Assembly (NCBI RefSeq): GCF_021044685.1
Contig: NZ_CP088014.1
Coordinates: forward strand, 4,822,001 to 4,886,000
Length of the DNA stretch: 64,000 nt
Source: Bradyrhizobium daqingense
GTDB taxonomy: Bacteria; Pseudomonadota; Alphaproteobacteria; Rhizobiales; Xanthobacteraceae
Direction: 5' to 3'
Position numbers and translations under genes: made by a program
In this document: in pieces, positions 51,437 to 60,719 of the stretch
Numbering within the stretch: position 1 is the stretch's first letter
Layout: each line of letters begins with the position of its first letter
Notes under the pieces: generated by a model
Told to the model about the DNA's origin: nothing
What the model saw: the letters and a program-made list of their open reading frames with translations, nothing else
The model's database searches: none

Positions 51437-51901
51437 ATGGACGCCGCGACCCCGAAGGACCAGGAATTCGCCGATCGGCATTCTCACCTGGTTCAGTCCC
51501 AAGGCATGGAATGGCAGAAGACGCGCTTTCCGGGCTGCGAGGCCAAGACGCTGCTGTTCGATCGGCGCACGGGCCTGATGACCGCTCTCATGCGCTTTGC
51601 GCCGGGATCCGTGCTGCCCGACCACGAGCATGTCGGCATCGAGCAGAGCTACGTCATCGAAGGTGCGCTCGTTGACAAGGAGGGGCCGGCCAAGGGGATC
51701 GCCTGCAAGGCCGGCGAATTCATCTGGCGCGAGGCCGGTAGCCGGCACGCGGCCTGGTGCCCGGACGGCGCCCTGATCCTGGCGATCTTCCAGGTGCCGA
51801 ACAAGTTCTTCGAGGCCGACGGCCGCGTGGTCGATGCCGCCGGCCAGGACTGGGATGAGACCTGGGGGCACACGGACGCGCAGCGGGCGCCGAGCAGCTG
51901 A
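51437..51901 (+). CDS. Cupin domain protein
   Basis: 154 aa. Cupin metal motif PDHEHVGIEQSYVIEGAL (G-x5-H-x-H-x3-4-E-type) near 61-78 and the second motif region CKAGEFIWREAGSRHAAWCP. ChrR-type anti-sigma cupins look similar, but no sigma factor gene is adjacent. GGAGGG lies eight bases before the ATG; a GTG three bases earlier is also possible. Convergent with the next gene. Confidence 0.82.
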   Translation: MDAATPKDQEFADRHSHLVQSQGMEWQKTRFPGCEAKTLLFDRRTGLMTALMRFAPGSVLPDHEHVGIEQSYVIEGALVDKEGPAKGIACKAGEFIWREAGSRHAAWCPDGALILAIFQVPNKFFEADGRVVDAAGQDWDETWGHTDAQRAPSS

Positions 51902-51907
51902 CCGGCG

Positions 51908-52870
51908 TCAAACGCCGCGCATCAGCAGGGCCTTGAAGTCGGCGCGTGCGCGCTGCGCTTCGGCACGGGCGGCGTCCGAGGCATCGCCCATGCCGAAATA
52001 GCCGTGGATCAGGCCGGGGCCCTCGTGGTGCTTGACCCGGACACCGGCAGCTTCCAGCGCCCGCGCATAGGCGGCGCCTTCATCGCGCAGCGGATCGAAC
52101 CAGGCGGTGGTGACGACCGCGGGCGCGACCCCGGCGAGCGATGTCGCCCGCAGTGGTGAGACGCGCCAGTCGGAAGCATGGCCGGGATCGGCGAGGTAAT
52201 GGCCGCAGAACCATTCCATCGTGGCCCGCGTCAGGAAGTAGCCGTCGGCATTCTCGGCGCGTGAGGGATAGCGCCCGTTCTCGCGCGCATCGGCATAGCC
52301 GCCAAGAACGTCGGTCACGGGATAGACCAGCAATTGCCCGGCGAGCTTGATGCCGGCATCGCGGCAGGCGATCGCGGTTGCCGCTGCGAGATTGCCGCCG
52401 GCGCTGTCGCCGGCAACGCCAATGCGTTTTGCGTCGCCGCCAAATTCCGCGACGCGATTGACGACGTCGCTCACCGCGGCGAAAGCGTCCTCGAACGCGC
52501 CGGGAAAGGGCGTCTCGGGTGGGCGGCGATAATCGACGGAGATGACGACCGCGCCGGTCTCGATCGCAAGGTTGCGCGCCTGCCGGTCGTGGGTTTCGAG
52601 ATCGCCCGCAACCCAGCCGCCGCCATGGAAGAATACCACGGTCGGCGCCGGCGCGGGGCCGACCCGGTAAACGCGCGCATCAAGCGGGCCGGCGCCGCCT
52701 TTCACCTTGATATCCTGCACGCTGTCAACGCGCGGAGGTGGAATGGCGGCGCGCGAGGCAGCCAGTGCGCGCAAGGAATCGCGGGCGCTCTGTGGCGTCA
52801 TGACCGTGGGATCGCGCATCGGCATCAGCGGAATGATCTGGGCGATGACGGGATCGAGCGGCGCGGCCAT
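51908..52870 (-). CDS. Alpha/beta hydrolase of the hormone-sensitive lipase family
   Basis: 320 aa carboxylesterase: oxyanion-hole HGGGW (82-86), nucleophile GDSAGG (S156), a D in the WFDPLRDEG segment and a late histidine in LIHGYF complete the triad. Cytosolic, no signal. Prefers short-chain esters in characterised relatives; natural substrate unknown. Confidence 0.9.
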   Translation of the reverse strand: MAAPLDPVIAQIIPLMPMRDPTVMTPQSARDSLRALAASRAAIPPPRVDSVQDIKVKGGAGPLDARVYRVGPAPAPTVVFFHGGGWVAGDLETHDRQARNLAIETGAVVISVDYRRPPETPFPGAFEDAFAAVSDVVNRVAEFGGDAKRIGVAGDSAGGNLAAATAIACRDAGIKLAGQLLVYPVTDVLGGYADARENGRYPSRAENADGYFLTRATMEWFCGHYLADPGHASDWRVSPLRATSLAGVAPAVVTTAWFDPLRDEGAAYARALEAAGVRVKHHEGPGLIHGYFGMGDASDAARAEAQRARADFKALLMRGV

Positions 52871-53244
52871 GGCGTGTCTCCTCGCGAGGTTCTTGGTCTT
52901 GCTTGCGGGGCAGCATAGATTTTGCGCGGCGCATCGGCAACCGCGTCGTCATGCGCTCCACATCGTACGCGAGGTCGCCACGATTCCGGCGGACGAGGTC
53001 ATGATGACTTGTGCCGCGAAGGACTATCCGGACGATGGCTTGCCGCCAATACGGTGCGCTCGGGCCGCGAGCACAATCAGGAGTTTGTAGGCTACGTCGG
53101 CTTTGCCGATGAGCAGGACGAAGGAGATTATTCTCTGCGGAATTTTTTTTGGTGCCGAGTCGTCAGTGGCCTCTTGCAATCTCGAACATGCGGGAGGAAC
53201 AATATGCAGACTGAGAGGTTTGTTGCTGGCGCGAGGGAATTGAC
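52871..53244. other. Intergenic stretch with possible decayed coding sequence
   Basis: 374 bases. Between about 52958 and 53150 two different frames read as protein-like (ALHIVREVATIPADEVMMTC, then TVRSGREHNQEFVGYVGFAD) and would join by a single frameshift near 53045. No start with ribosome site was found and no family matched, so it is at best a pseudogene. Confidence 0.3.
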
Positions 53245-53448
53245 ATGCGGCGGCTGGCTAGCCTGGTTCGGCGGTTCTTCGGCCCGCGGATGCGGCGCCC
53301 GGTCGATGATGATCCAAGTCTTCCATTCACACCCGAGGAGTTCGGTCGGCTGATCCGCAGCGGCAGGCGCGAGGACATGAAGCTGCTGGCCGAAGGGCTG
53401 GCCTGCCGCTCCATTCCGCGCCGCGCCAGATTTCGCGCGACGCATTAG
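53245..53448 (+). CDS. Small basic protein, 67 aa
   Basis: 67 aa, arginine-rich at both ends (MRRLASLVRRFFGPRMRRP and CRSIPRRARFRATH) around a helical FTPEEFGRLIRSGRREDMKLL segment. GAGGG is eight bases before the ATG. No family recognised; convergent with the HD-GYP gene 25 bases on. Confidence 0.5.
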   Translation: MRRLASLVRRFFGPRMRRPVDDDPSLPFTPEEFGRLIRSGRREDMKLLAEGLACRSIPRRARFRATH

Positions 53449-53473
53449 GGATGATCGAATAGGTCTGCGACGC

Positions 53474-54607
53474 TCACCGCGTGAGCGCGACCTGCTTGAA
53501 CGAGCGAACCAGCGCCTTTTCCAGCTTCCCGTCCATCCCGCATAGTATTTCGTAGGCTCCGGCGCGCGGCATGGTCGGCTTGTAGTGCCGGTGCTCGATC
53601 AGCGCTGCGAAAATGTCCGAGATCGTCAGGATCCGTACGATATCGCCAATGCTCTCGGCGCAAAGCGCATCGGGATAGCCGCTGCCGTCGAGATACTCGT
53701 GATGATGACGAACCGCATCGAGGATCTCGGGTGATACCCCGTCCTGTCCCTTGAGAAAGTCGTAGCCGGCTGTGGGATGCGTTTCGATCAAAGCGCGTTC
53801 CGCCGCATCAAGGCGGCCCGGCTTGTCGAGGATGGCGAGTGGAATCTGCGCCTTGCCGATATCGTGGAACATGGCGGCCGAGTAGAGACGTTCCAGGTCG
53901 GCCCTACCGACCCCGAGGCTCAGTCCGAAGTCGATGGCGACCCCGGTCACGAGCAGACAGTGCTGATAGGTTCCCTCATGATGGCGCCGAACCGTCGTGA
54001 GCCACTCGGTCAGGCCGTGCCGGGTAATACGATCGGCAATCAGGCGACCGGCTTTCTTGGTCCCGTCGACGTCAAGAGGTTGGCCCAGGGTCACGGCCGT
54101 GAACATCGATGCAATGGCGGTCGCCGCAGTCTCCACGGCATTGTCCGCTTGCCGCGCGTCGCTTGATGAAGCGGGTGCCTCGTCGGCCCGATCGATTAAC
54201 GCCGCCAGCAGTTTGGCCCGGCCGACCGTGCCGGGAAGCACCAGCGTCGCCCCGAGCGCATAGGCTTGCGAAATGCAGACGTGCGAGGTGTGGTCGAGCA
54301 GGAAGATGCGCTTGCTGGCCTTCGCCAGCTTGCTCGCCCGTTTCTTGATGGCGGCGATATTGTCGACGTCGCGCAGCTCCGCGCGGATGACGATGGCGAC
54401 TGGCGCTTGCGACAGCCTGGAATCTGCATCCAATCGCTCGCCTGCAATGGTGAATTTCTCTTGGAGGATCGAACAGATACCCGCGAGCTTGTCGGATCTG
54501 TCAGCCAGCACATGCAGGAAGGGACGATCCGCCGCGATCTCTGTGATGCCGCCGTCACCATCGATGGGAGCGCATTTGCTTCGCGCGTGCTGCACGGTTT
54601 GATCCAA
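53474..54607 (-). CDS. HD-GYP domain phosphodiesterase
   Basis: 377 aa. Residues ~30-140 look like a degenerate receiver-like or PAS-like input domain; the HD-GYP domain follows with the HD pair H248-D249 in MFHDIGK and the signature HHEYLDGSGYP (302-312), all residues intact, so cyclic-di-GMP hydrolysis is expected. The start appears to be TTG at 54607, since no ATG occurs before residue 169. It is the third gene of an operon with PilZ and DUF2336 proteins. Confidence 0.9.
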   Translation of the reverse strand: MDQTVQHARSKCAPIDGDGGITEIAADRPFLHVLADRSDKLAGICSILQEKFTIAGERLDADSRLSQAPVAIVIRAELRDVDNIAAIKKRASKLAKASKRIFLLDHTSHVCISQAYALGATLVLPGTVGRAKLLAALIDRADEAPASSSDARQADNAVETAATAIASMFTAVTLGQPLDVDGTKKAGRLIADRITRHGLTEWLTTVRRHHEGTYQHCLLVTGVAIDFGLSLGVGRADLERLYSAAMFHDIGKAQIPLAILDKPGRLDAAERALIETHPTAGYDFLKGQDGVSPEILDAVRHHHEYLDGSGYPDALCAESIGDIVRILTISDIFAALIEHRHYKPTMPRAGAYEILCGMDGKLEKALVRSFKQVALTR

Positions 54608-54644
54608 CGTTACGACTCAAGGGATATCAGACAGAGGTTGGAAT

Positions 54645-54974
54645 CTACTTGCTCTGGACTGCGTTCTGCGTCGGCGCCGGAGCGCTTGCGGATTTCTTCT
54701 TGCCTTCCGCGGTGATGAAATGAACGCCGGCCATGGTGCCGTCGATCCAGACCAGTTCGCAGCGCCGATAGGCGAGGCCAGTCGACGATAACAGCATGAA
54801 GAACTCCTTGGCCTGGAGCACATCCAGCGTGCCCTCGACCTCGATTTTGGCACCGCTTTGCGACACGTCCAGCAGGACGCAACTGCGTCGCCAGGTACCG
54901 TCAGAACCCATGAGGTTGACCGGCTGCCTGTGGTCCATTTTCACGCGAGACGCTTTGCGACCGTCGAACTTCAT
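54645..54974 (-). CDS. PilZ domain protein
   Basis: 109-residue single PilZ domain, the usual cyclic-di-GMP receptor. Ligand motif RKASR (6-10) supplies RxxxR and DVSQSG (36-41) supplies D-x-S-x2-G; C-terminal tail is Lys/Ala-rich and probably disordered. The ATG overlaps the DUF2336 stop by four bases (ATGA), and HD-GYP follows 37 bases later. Probably transmits c-di-GMP levels to a partner. Confidence 0.88.
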   Translation of the reverse strand: MKFDGRKASRVKMDHRQPVNLMGSDGTWRRSCVLLDVSQSGAKIEVEGTLDVLQAKEFFMLLSSTGLAYRRCELVWIDGTMAGVHFITAEGKKKSASAPAPTQNAVQSK

Positions 54975-56077
54975 CGGTTGACCCCCATCGTTGCGCCGCG
55001 ACTTCCCCGACTGCTCTCCTTGTTCGCGGCAATTTCTCCCCAACGCACCGTCCACTGGCTGGTCGACAGAAGCAGCGTCTCGAAAATGTGCTGCGCGCGT
55101 TCCCGCTCGGCGAAGGAAAGCCTCGCGCCGCTGCGGTTGCTCAAGATGGCAAACGTGGTCTGCCAGTTCAGCCGCGAGGCACGGCATGCCATGACGAGAC
55201 CTTCGCAATCGTCGTCGCTCATGATGCGCTCGACGACTTCGATGGGGGCTCCCGAAAGCACCGATAGCGCAGTGAGGAGATTGGCGGTCTCGCCGCGGAT
55301 GGCAAAGCGGTTCATCGTGGAATCGTTGAGCTTGCCGGTGCGGTTGAACGCAACGATCTCCGGCCGCGCGCTCGCATAGGCCGCCGCGCAGGGAAGCTTG
55401 GGGGCCATTGGAGCGGCCGTTGCAGCTTGATGCGCGCTAGTGGGCTTCGACGCCACGCCGGATCTCGGCGCCGGCGCGGCCGACAGCAATTTGCGCATGA
55501 CGACGTCGGGGGTGTCCTGCCTGAGCGCCAGCGCCTTCGTGAGCTCATCATCGGTGAGGCACTTTTCAGCGAGCGCAAAGTAAGCGGCATCAGAGAAGTG
55601 TGCCTCTGTATTCCCGATCAGCACGAGACAAGCGCTACGGCCGCCGTCCTTGATCAGCGCCTCGACGACCGGTGGATCGATAGGCGCGCGGGCGGCGATC
55701 GCATCTTGCTGCCGTTCACCGCGCGAAGCCACGATCCGCTGGAGGTCGTGGGTCGAGAGTGACCGTGATCGCAGCAAGACGGGGCACGCCACAGCCGGAT
55801 CGCGGTGTGTGGCGAGGCGTCGCACAGTCTTGGGAGGAGCAATTGCGAGATCGGCCAGCGCCGTGCTGAGTTGAATCAGCGCGCCGGCCTCGACGCGCTC
55901 CATCAGGCGGAGCAGAACGCCGTCGGTCACATGGGCAAGCAAGTCCTGAGGCCGGTCCTGATTGCTTGTGAGCAGTTGCAAAATGCCGGAGAGGATGCGA
56001 GTGCAGCGATCCAGCGGGCACGTCGCAACCGCGTCTTCCAATTCGACCAGAATATCAGCAGGCGAATGTGCCTTCAT
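54971..56077 (-). CDS. DUF2336 family protein
   Basis: 368 aa, alpha-helical with heat-like repeats: RLATHRDPAVACPVLLRSRSLSTHDL, a central Ala/Pro-rich linker at about 205-240, and a C-terminal LLTALSVLSGAPIEVVERIM. DUF2336 proteins are common in alphaproteobacteria and have no settled function; their link to signalling is suggested by context. First gene of the PilZ and HD-GYP operon. ATG at 56077. Confidence 0.82.
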   Translation of the reverse strand: MKAHSPADILVELEDAVATCPLDRCTRILSGILQLLTSNQDRPQDLLAHVTDGVLLRLMERVEAGALIQLSTALADLAIAPPKTVRRLATHRDPAVACPVLLRSRSLSTHDLQRIVASRGERQQDAIAARAPIDPPVVEALIKDGGRSACLVLIGNTEAHFSDAAYFALAEKCLTDDELTKALALRQDTPDVVMRKLLSAAPAPRSGVASKPTSAHQAATAAPMAPKLPCAAAYASARPEIVAFNRTGKLNDSTMNRFAIRGETANLLTALSVLSGAPIEVVERIMSDDDCEGLVMACRASRLNWQTTFAILSNRSGARLSFAERERAQHIFETLLLSTSQWTVRWGEIAANKESSRGSRGATMGVNR

Positions 56078-56375
56078 GGCAGGAGCCTGAAAATAAAATA
56101 AATCTGACGATTAAACGTCGCTATTCCGCCTTAAGGACGTTAATTTCGCTTTTAGGTTTTGGCATTTCGGGTATTCTCGCACCGCCGACCGCATAAGAAA
56201 CGTTATCGAAATTCGGCGGGGCAGAGCGTCCAGGCTTGTTCTTTCGACGGGACGCTCGCCAATTGATCGGGACACGCGAGGATTGATTCTATCGGTGCGA
56301 GACAACGCCGAGGGGGGAAGCGAACGGCACTGAGGCCGGACGCAGGTTCAACGCTACGCTGCGTTCTATATTTTC

Positions 56376-57326
56376 ATGAACAGCATTGATGATGTGCCGA
56401 GGTCGGCACTCAACACATTTCGTTTTTCGGACGTCGACGAGTTTCGAAGCGCCATACGCGGGCTGAATTTCGAATTTACGCCTTTCGTACGGAAGATTTC
56501 GGCTGAACAGACGATCCTGTCGTTGCCTGGCTGCGACGTGAATTTGACGCGCGCATTTCCTCGGATCGTTGATGCACAACTCGTCGGGGATTGCACCGCG
56601 ATCGGCATCACGACGGACGACCTCAATGTTCCTGTTCGCTTCAATGGCTCGCAACGCGCGCGACCGGTGGTGGTCATTGGCAGCGGGGGTGCGGCCTATA
56701 CCACAATTGAGGAAGTGCAGCGGCAATTCGCCTCAGTGATCTTCCGGCCGGAGGTGAGGGATCGCGGCTGGCCTCCCACGCACACAAGCTTCAAGATTTT
56801 CGAGATATCAGCGGCTGGCTTGCACCGGCTGCGCAGCGTGGTTCGTGAGGTGCTGTCCGAGGCGGCCAACCCCATCGCCGCCTCGGAGCTTCCGTTAAGG
56901 GGGGCGGCCATGAAGGAGTCGCTGCTCGGAGCCGTTGACGACGCCTTCGAAAGCGTCGTTTCGTCCCGCTGGACCCTGCATCCCAATGATGGACGGAGTT
57001 TCAGGGTATTTCGAGATATCAATGCGCTACTCACCGACGACCTGTCACAGCCGATCTACAGCGAAGAGATCGCGCGCAAGCTCGGGCTGTCCGTGCGCAC
57101 CATGCACGACGTCGTCCGCCGCTATCGCGGCATGAGCCTGCACCGCTATTTGCGCCTGCGCCGGCTGTGGCTGGTGCGGCGGCAGCTCCTTGCCGGGGCT
57201 GACAGAGTCAAGGCGGTCGCGCTGGCCTATGGCTTTTGGCATCTCAGCGATTTCTCCAGAAGCTACCGCGACCAATTCGGCGAGACGCCTTCGCAGACGC
57301 TGGAGCGGGGTCGCGGACGACAGTGA
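56376..57326 (+). CDS. AraC family transcriptional regulator
   Basis: 316 aa with a C-terminal AraC helix-turn-helix pair (about 225-312): YSEEIARKLGLSVRTMHDVVRRY and AVALAYGFWHLSDFSRSYRDQFGETPSQTL, the latter the conserved second helix. The N-terminal 200 residues form an unknown sensor. It is divergent from the DUF2336 operon (298-base gap), so it may control it, or itself; the FMN reductase gene starts 46 bases downstream. Confidence 0.88.
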   Translation: MNSIDDVPRSALNTFRFSDVDEFRSAIRGLNFEFTPFVRKISAEQTILSLPGCDVNLTRAFPRIVDAQLVGDCTAIGITTDDLNVPVRFNGSQRARPVVVIGSGGAAYTTIEEVQRQFASVIFRPEVRDRGWPPTHTSFKIFEISAAGLHRLRSVVREVLSEAANPIAASELPLRGAAMKESLLGAVDDAFESVVSSRWTLHPNDGRSFRVFRDINALLTDDLSQPIYSEEIARKLGLSVRTMHDVVRRYRGMSLHRYLRLRRLWLVRRQLLAGADRVKAVALAYGFWHLSDFSRSYRDQFGETPSQTLERGRGRQ

Positions 57327-57371
57327 CATATCGAGTAGGGCCTCTCGCCGGTTTTGTGCTACCGTCCGGCC

Positions 57372-57962
57372 ATGAGCAACCGCATTCTCGTCCTCTACGG
57401 TTCGTACCGTTCCGATCGCATGGGCATCCGTCTTGCGAATTTCGTCATCAATGGTCTGCGCAGCCGCGGCGAGGACGTCGAGTTCATCGACGCCAAGGCC
57501 ATCGGCCTGCCGATGCTCGACCGCATGTACAAGGAGTACCCCAAGGGCTCGGCGCCGGAGGCGCTGGAGAAGCTGGCCGGACAGATCCGCGGCGCCGACG
57601 GCTTCGTCTTCGTCACCGGCGAATACAATTGGGGCATGCAGCCCGGCCTGAAGAATCTCACCGACCATTTCCTCGAAGAATGGTTCTGGCGCCCGGCCGC
57701 GATCGTCAGCTACTCGGCCGGCCGGCTCTCGGGCGCGCGCGCGGCGACCGCCTGGCACGGGACGCTGTCGGAGATGGGCATGGTGGTGGTGTCGAGCACC
57801 ATCGGCGTCGGCCCGATCGCGCAGACGCTGTCGGAAGCCGGCGAGCCGATCGGCGACGGCGGCAAGGCGCTGGAACGCGCATTCCCGCGCTTTGCCGATG
57901 ACCTCAATTGGTGGATTGAGGCGGCCAAGGCCCAGCGCGCCCGCAAGGCGCCGCCTTATTGA
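57372..57962 (+). CDS. NADPH-dependent FMN reductase family protein
   Basis: 196 aa flavodoxin-fold: phosphate loop LYGSYRSDRMG (8-18), YNWGMQPGLKNLTDHF (flavin contact) and SYSAGRLSGARAA. Relatives reduce FMN or quinones or chromate; the role here is unknown. ATG at 57372, 46 bases after the AraC stop; may be cotranscribed and is convergent with the receptor gene. Confidence 0.88.
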   Translation: MSNRILVLYGSYRSDRMGIRLANFVINGLRSRGEDVEFIDAKAIGLPMLDRMYKEYPKGSAPEALEKLAGQIRGADGFVFVTGEYNWGMQPGLKNLTDHFLEEWFWRPAAIVSYSAGRLSGARAATAWHGTLSEMGMVVVSSTIGVGPIAQTLSEAGEPIGDGGKALERAFPRFADDLNWWIEAAKAQRARKAPPY

Positions 57963-57968
57963 GCCTCG

Positions 57969-60050
57969 TTACGCGGCCCTGACCTCGCCGAGGAAGCGGT
58001 CGACCTGTCCGGCGAGATCGCGCGACTGGGTGGAGAGCTGCTGGGCGGCGCCCAGCACTTCCCTCGCGGCGGCGCCGGTGTCGTCGGCGGCGCGCTGCAC
58101 GCCGGAGATGTTGCTGTTGACCTCCTGGGTGCCGCGCGCGGCCTCCTGGACGCTGCGGGCGATCTCCTTGGTCGCCGAGCCCTGCTCCTCGATCGCGGCG
58201 GCGATCGCGGTGCCGATCTGGTCGATCTCGCCGATGACCTCGGCGACGTTGCGGATCGCGGCCACGGTCTCGTCGCTCGCGGTTTGAATCGCGGTGATCT
58301 GCTCGGAGATTTCGGTGGTGGCCTTGGCGGTTTGGCCGGCCAACGACTTCACTTCGGAAGCAACCACGGCAAAGCCGCGGCCGGCTTCGCCGGCGCGGGC
58401 GGCCTCGATGGTGGCGTTCAGCGCGAGCAGGTTGGTCTGCTCGGCGATGCTCTGGATCAGTGTCACGACGTCACCGATCTTCTGGGCACCCTCGGCGAGC
58501 GTGCGGGCGGTATCGCCGGTGCGGCGGGCATTGTCGACGGCGCGGGCCGCGATCTCGGTCGATTGCGCGACCTGACGGCCGATCTCGGCGATCGATGAGG
58601 TCAGTTCCTCGGTGGCGCTGGCGACGGTCTGCACGTTGGTCGAGGTCTGTTCGGAGGCCGCGGCGACGACTGCCGCCTGGCTGTTGGTCTGGGCCGCGGT
58701 CGACGTCATCGACTGCGCCGTGCTTTCCATCGTGGAGGAGGCGCGGGAGAGGCCGCCGACGAGCTCGGTGACCTTGGCCTCGAAGGCGCGGGTGAGGTCG
58801 TCGAGCGCCTGGGCGCGGCGCATCTTGCCGTCGTTCTCGGCCTGCTTCTCGGCGGCGAGCCGGTCGGCCCGGATCATATTGTCCTTGAACACCTGAACCG
58901 CCGCGGCCATCGCGCCGATCTCGTCGGAGCGGTCGGCGCCGGGGATGCCGTCCGCAACCTCGCCCTCGGCGAGCCGCGACATCCGCGTCGTCAGGCCGAC
59001 GATCGGCGCGCAGACGCGGCGGCGGACGGCCACGACGAGGCCGACGCTCGCGATCAGAACGGCGGCAAGGCCGGCAAGCGCGATGATGAAGCTGGTGCGC
59101 GCGGCCGAGGAAGCGCCGCCGAGGATCTGCTCGGCGTTGTCGTAGAAGGCGTCGCGGACGCCGATGATGGTGCCGAGGCCGCGCTGCGTGGCGGCGTAAT
59201 AGGTGTCCATGTCGTGTTCGTATTTGCCGCTGACCGCGCCGTCCTTGACGAGCTTGAGCTCGCGGCCGAACTCTTCGACATAGATCGCGTTGAACTTCTC
59301 CAGGGCTTCGGCGACGTTCGCCGGCGTCGTCGGATTGCCGCGCAATTCCTGTAGCGACATCACGATCTGGTCGTTGCGGCCCTGCGAGCGGGCGATGTCG
59401 GCCTTCTCGGCGTCGGTCGCCGATTTCTTGCCGCCGACAAGATTCTTGTGCAGGCTGGAATTGAAGCCGCCGACGTCGCGCAGCGTCATTGCGATGTTGG
59501 CGTAGCTGGCCTGACGGTAGGCGTCGCCGTTGAGGATCGCCATGCGGCGGACCTGCTCGTTGAGCAGCGCGGTCACGCCGGCGTTGAGCAAGGCATTGTC
59601 GGCGACGATCTTCTTGGCCGCGTCCTTGCGGGCCTCCGCGGGCCCGGTGAGCGCCTTGTCGATGGCCTCGCGCAGGGCGGTGAATTTCGCATTGATGCCG
59701 TCGATGTTGCTGCCGATGGTGCCACCGTCGTCGAACGCGCCGGGCAGCTCCTTGCGTAGGGCATTCATCCTGTCGCGAGCGGCGTCGGTCTGCTTGCGCA
59801 GCTTGTCGTGCTCGGAAAGCTGCGCAGGATCGACGGTGGCAGGCCCGTAGAGGATGTTGGTGGCGAAGCCGCGCTCGGGGTTGAGGTAGCGCGGGATGTC
59901 GCTGGCAGCGCGGACGATCGCCAGGCGGCCTTGCGCCTCGCTGATCCGTTCCATCGTCTGGTATTTCGTCACGGCGACATAGACGGCGAGGCCGCCGCCC
60001 ACGGTCGACAGCGAGACGATGGCGGCGGTCAGGAGCGTACCGATTTTCAT
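57969..60050 (-). CDS. Methyl-accepting chemotaxis protein
   Basis: 693 aa transmembrane chemoreceptor. One helix at ~6-28 and a second at about 317-340 flank a helical periplasmic sensor of roughly 285 residues (a four-helix-bundle type). HAMP follows, then a signalling domain with EQTNLLALNATIEAARAGEAGRGFAVVA, the hairpin tip that contacts CheA/CheW. No C-terminal pentapeptide for CheR is seen. Ligand unknown. No chemotaxis operon adjacent, so an orphan receptor. Confidence 0.94.
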   Translation of the reverse strand: MKIGTLLTAAIVSLSTVGGGLAVYVAVTKYQTMERISEAQGRLAIVRAASDIPRYLNPERGFATNILYGPATVDPAQLSEHDKLRKQTDAARDRMNALRKELPGAFDDGGTIGSNIDGINAKFTALREAIDKALTGPAEARKDAAKKIVADNALLNAGVTALLNEQVRRMAILNGDAYRQASYANIAMTLRDVGGFNSSLHKNLVGGKKSATDAEKADIARSQGRNDQIVMSLQELRGNPTTPANVAEALEKFNAIYVEEFGRELKLVKDGAVSGKYEHDMDTYYAATQRGLGTIIGVRDAFYDNAEQILGGASSAARTSFIIALAGLAAVLIASVGLVVAVRRRVCAPIVGLTTRMSRLAEGEVADGIPGADRSDEIGAMAAAVQVFKDNMIRADRLAAEKQAENDGKMRRAQALDDLTRAFEAKVTELVGGLSRASSTMESTAQSMTSTAAQTNSQAAVVAAASEQTSTNVQTVASATEELTSSIAEIGRQVAQSTEIAARAVDNARRTGDTARTLAEGAQKIGDVVTLIQSIAEQTNLLALNATIEAARAGEAGRGFAVVASEVKSLAGQTAKATTEISEQITAIQTASDETVAAIRNVAEVIGEIDQIGTAIAAAIEEQGSATKEIARSVQEAARGTQEVNSNISGVQRAADDTGAAAREVLGAAQQLSTQSRDLAGQVDRFLGEVRAA

Positions 60051-60159
60051 GATCTATCCGGCAATTGGCGCGGGAGAATTATTTTGCTCGGAAGATAGGC
60101 AGGCGATGTTAATCCGGGGTTTACGCTGGTGGCCGCGGGACGGCACCGATCACCGTCTT

Positions 60160-60588
60160 TCAGTCGAGGGTGGCGAGGATATCGAGCGTGGCCCGGTCGG
60201 GCTCACCGGCGAAATAGCGGGCGAGCGCTTCCTCGAAAATGGGCTCATCGGACGCCGCGCCGAAGAGCGTCATCGACGAGCGGAATTTGGCGTCGTCGGG
60301 TGCGCCGAGGATGGCGTTGATGGTCCGCCCCTGGACGGCAAGGACGAGCCCGGTGCATTCGGTCAGGCGCCTCCCGAGGACGGGGTGGGCGAGATAGGCC
60401 CGGGCCTTGGCGCGGGAGCCGATGGCATAACGTTGCGACATGGCGCTGAAGCCGAGGCCTGCGACCTGCGGGAAGATGAACCACATCCAGTGAGTCTGCT
60501 TCCGGCCCCGGGCAAGCTCGCCCTGAACGTCCCGATAGACCGGGTCCTGGGCCCGGACAAAGCGATCTAGATCGAAAGGATCGGTCAT
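60160..60588 (-). CDS. DUF1810 family protein
   Basis: 142 aa; the motif KQTHWMWFIFPQVAGLG (30-46) and RTINAILGAPDDAKF are typical of DUF1810, a soluble calpastatin-like family of unknown function. Starts ATG at 60588. It lies between the chemoreceptor and the divergent DUF2778 gene. Confidence 0.88.
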   Translation of the reverse strand: MTDPFDLDRFVRAQDPVYRDVQGELARGRKQTHWMWFIFPQVAGLGFSAMSQRYAIGSRAKARAYLAHPVLGRRLTECTGLVLAVQGRTINAILGAPDDAKFRSSMTLFGAASDEPIFEEALARYFAGEPDRATLDILATLD

Positions 60589-60719
60589 TGGATACCTTAA
60601 GAGGCCCTGCCAAGCCCTTGCCGGCCGCGATTATGCCTAACTTTTGGCTCCCAATGTGGTAGCTGGTATAGAGTCTCCGGGTGGGGTTGGGTGCCCCCGG
60701 GGGTCGATTTGGGGATCTG

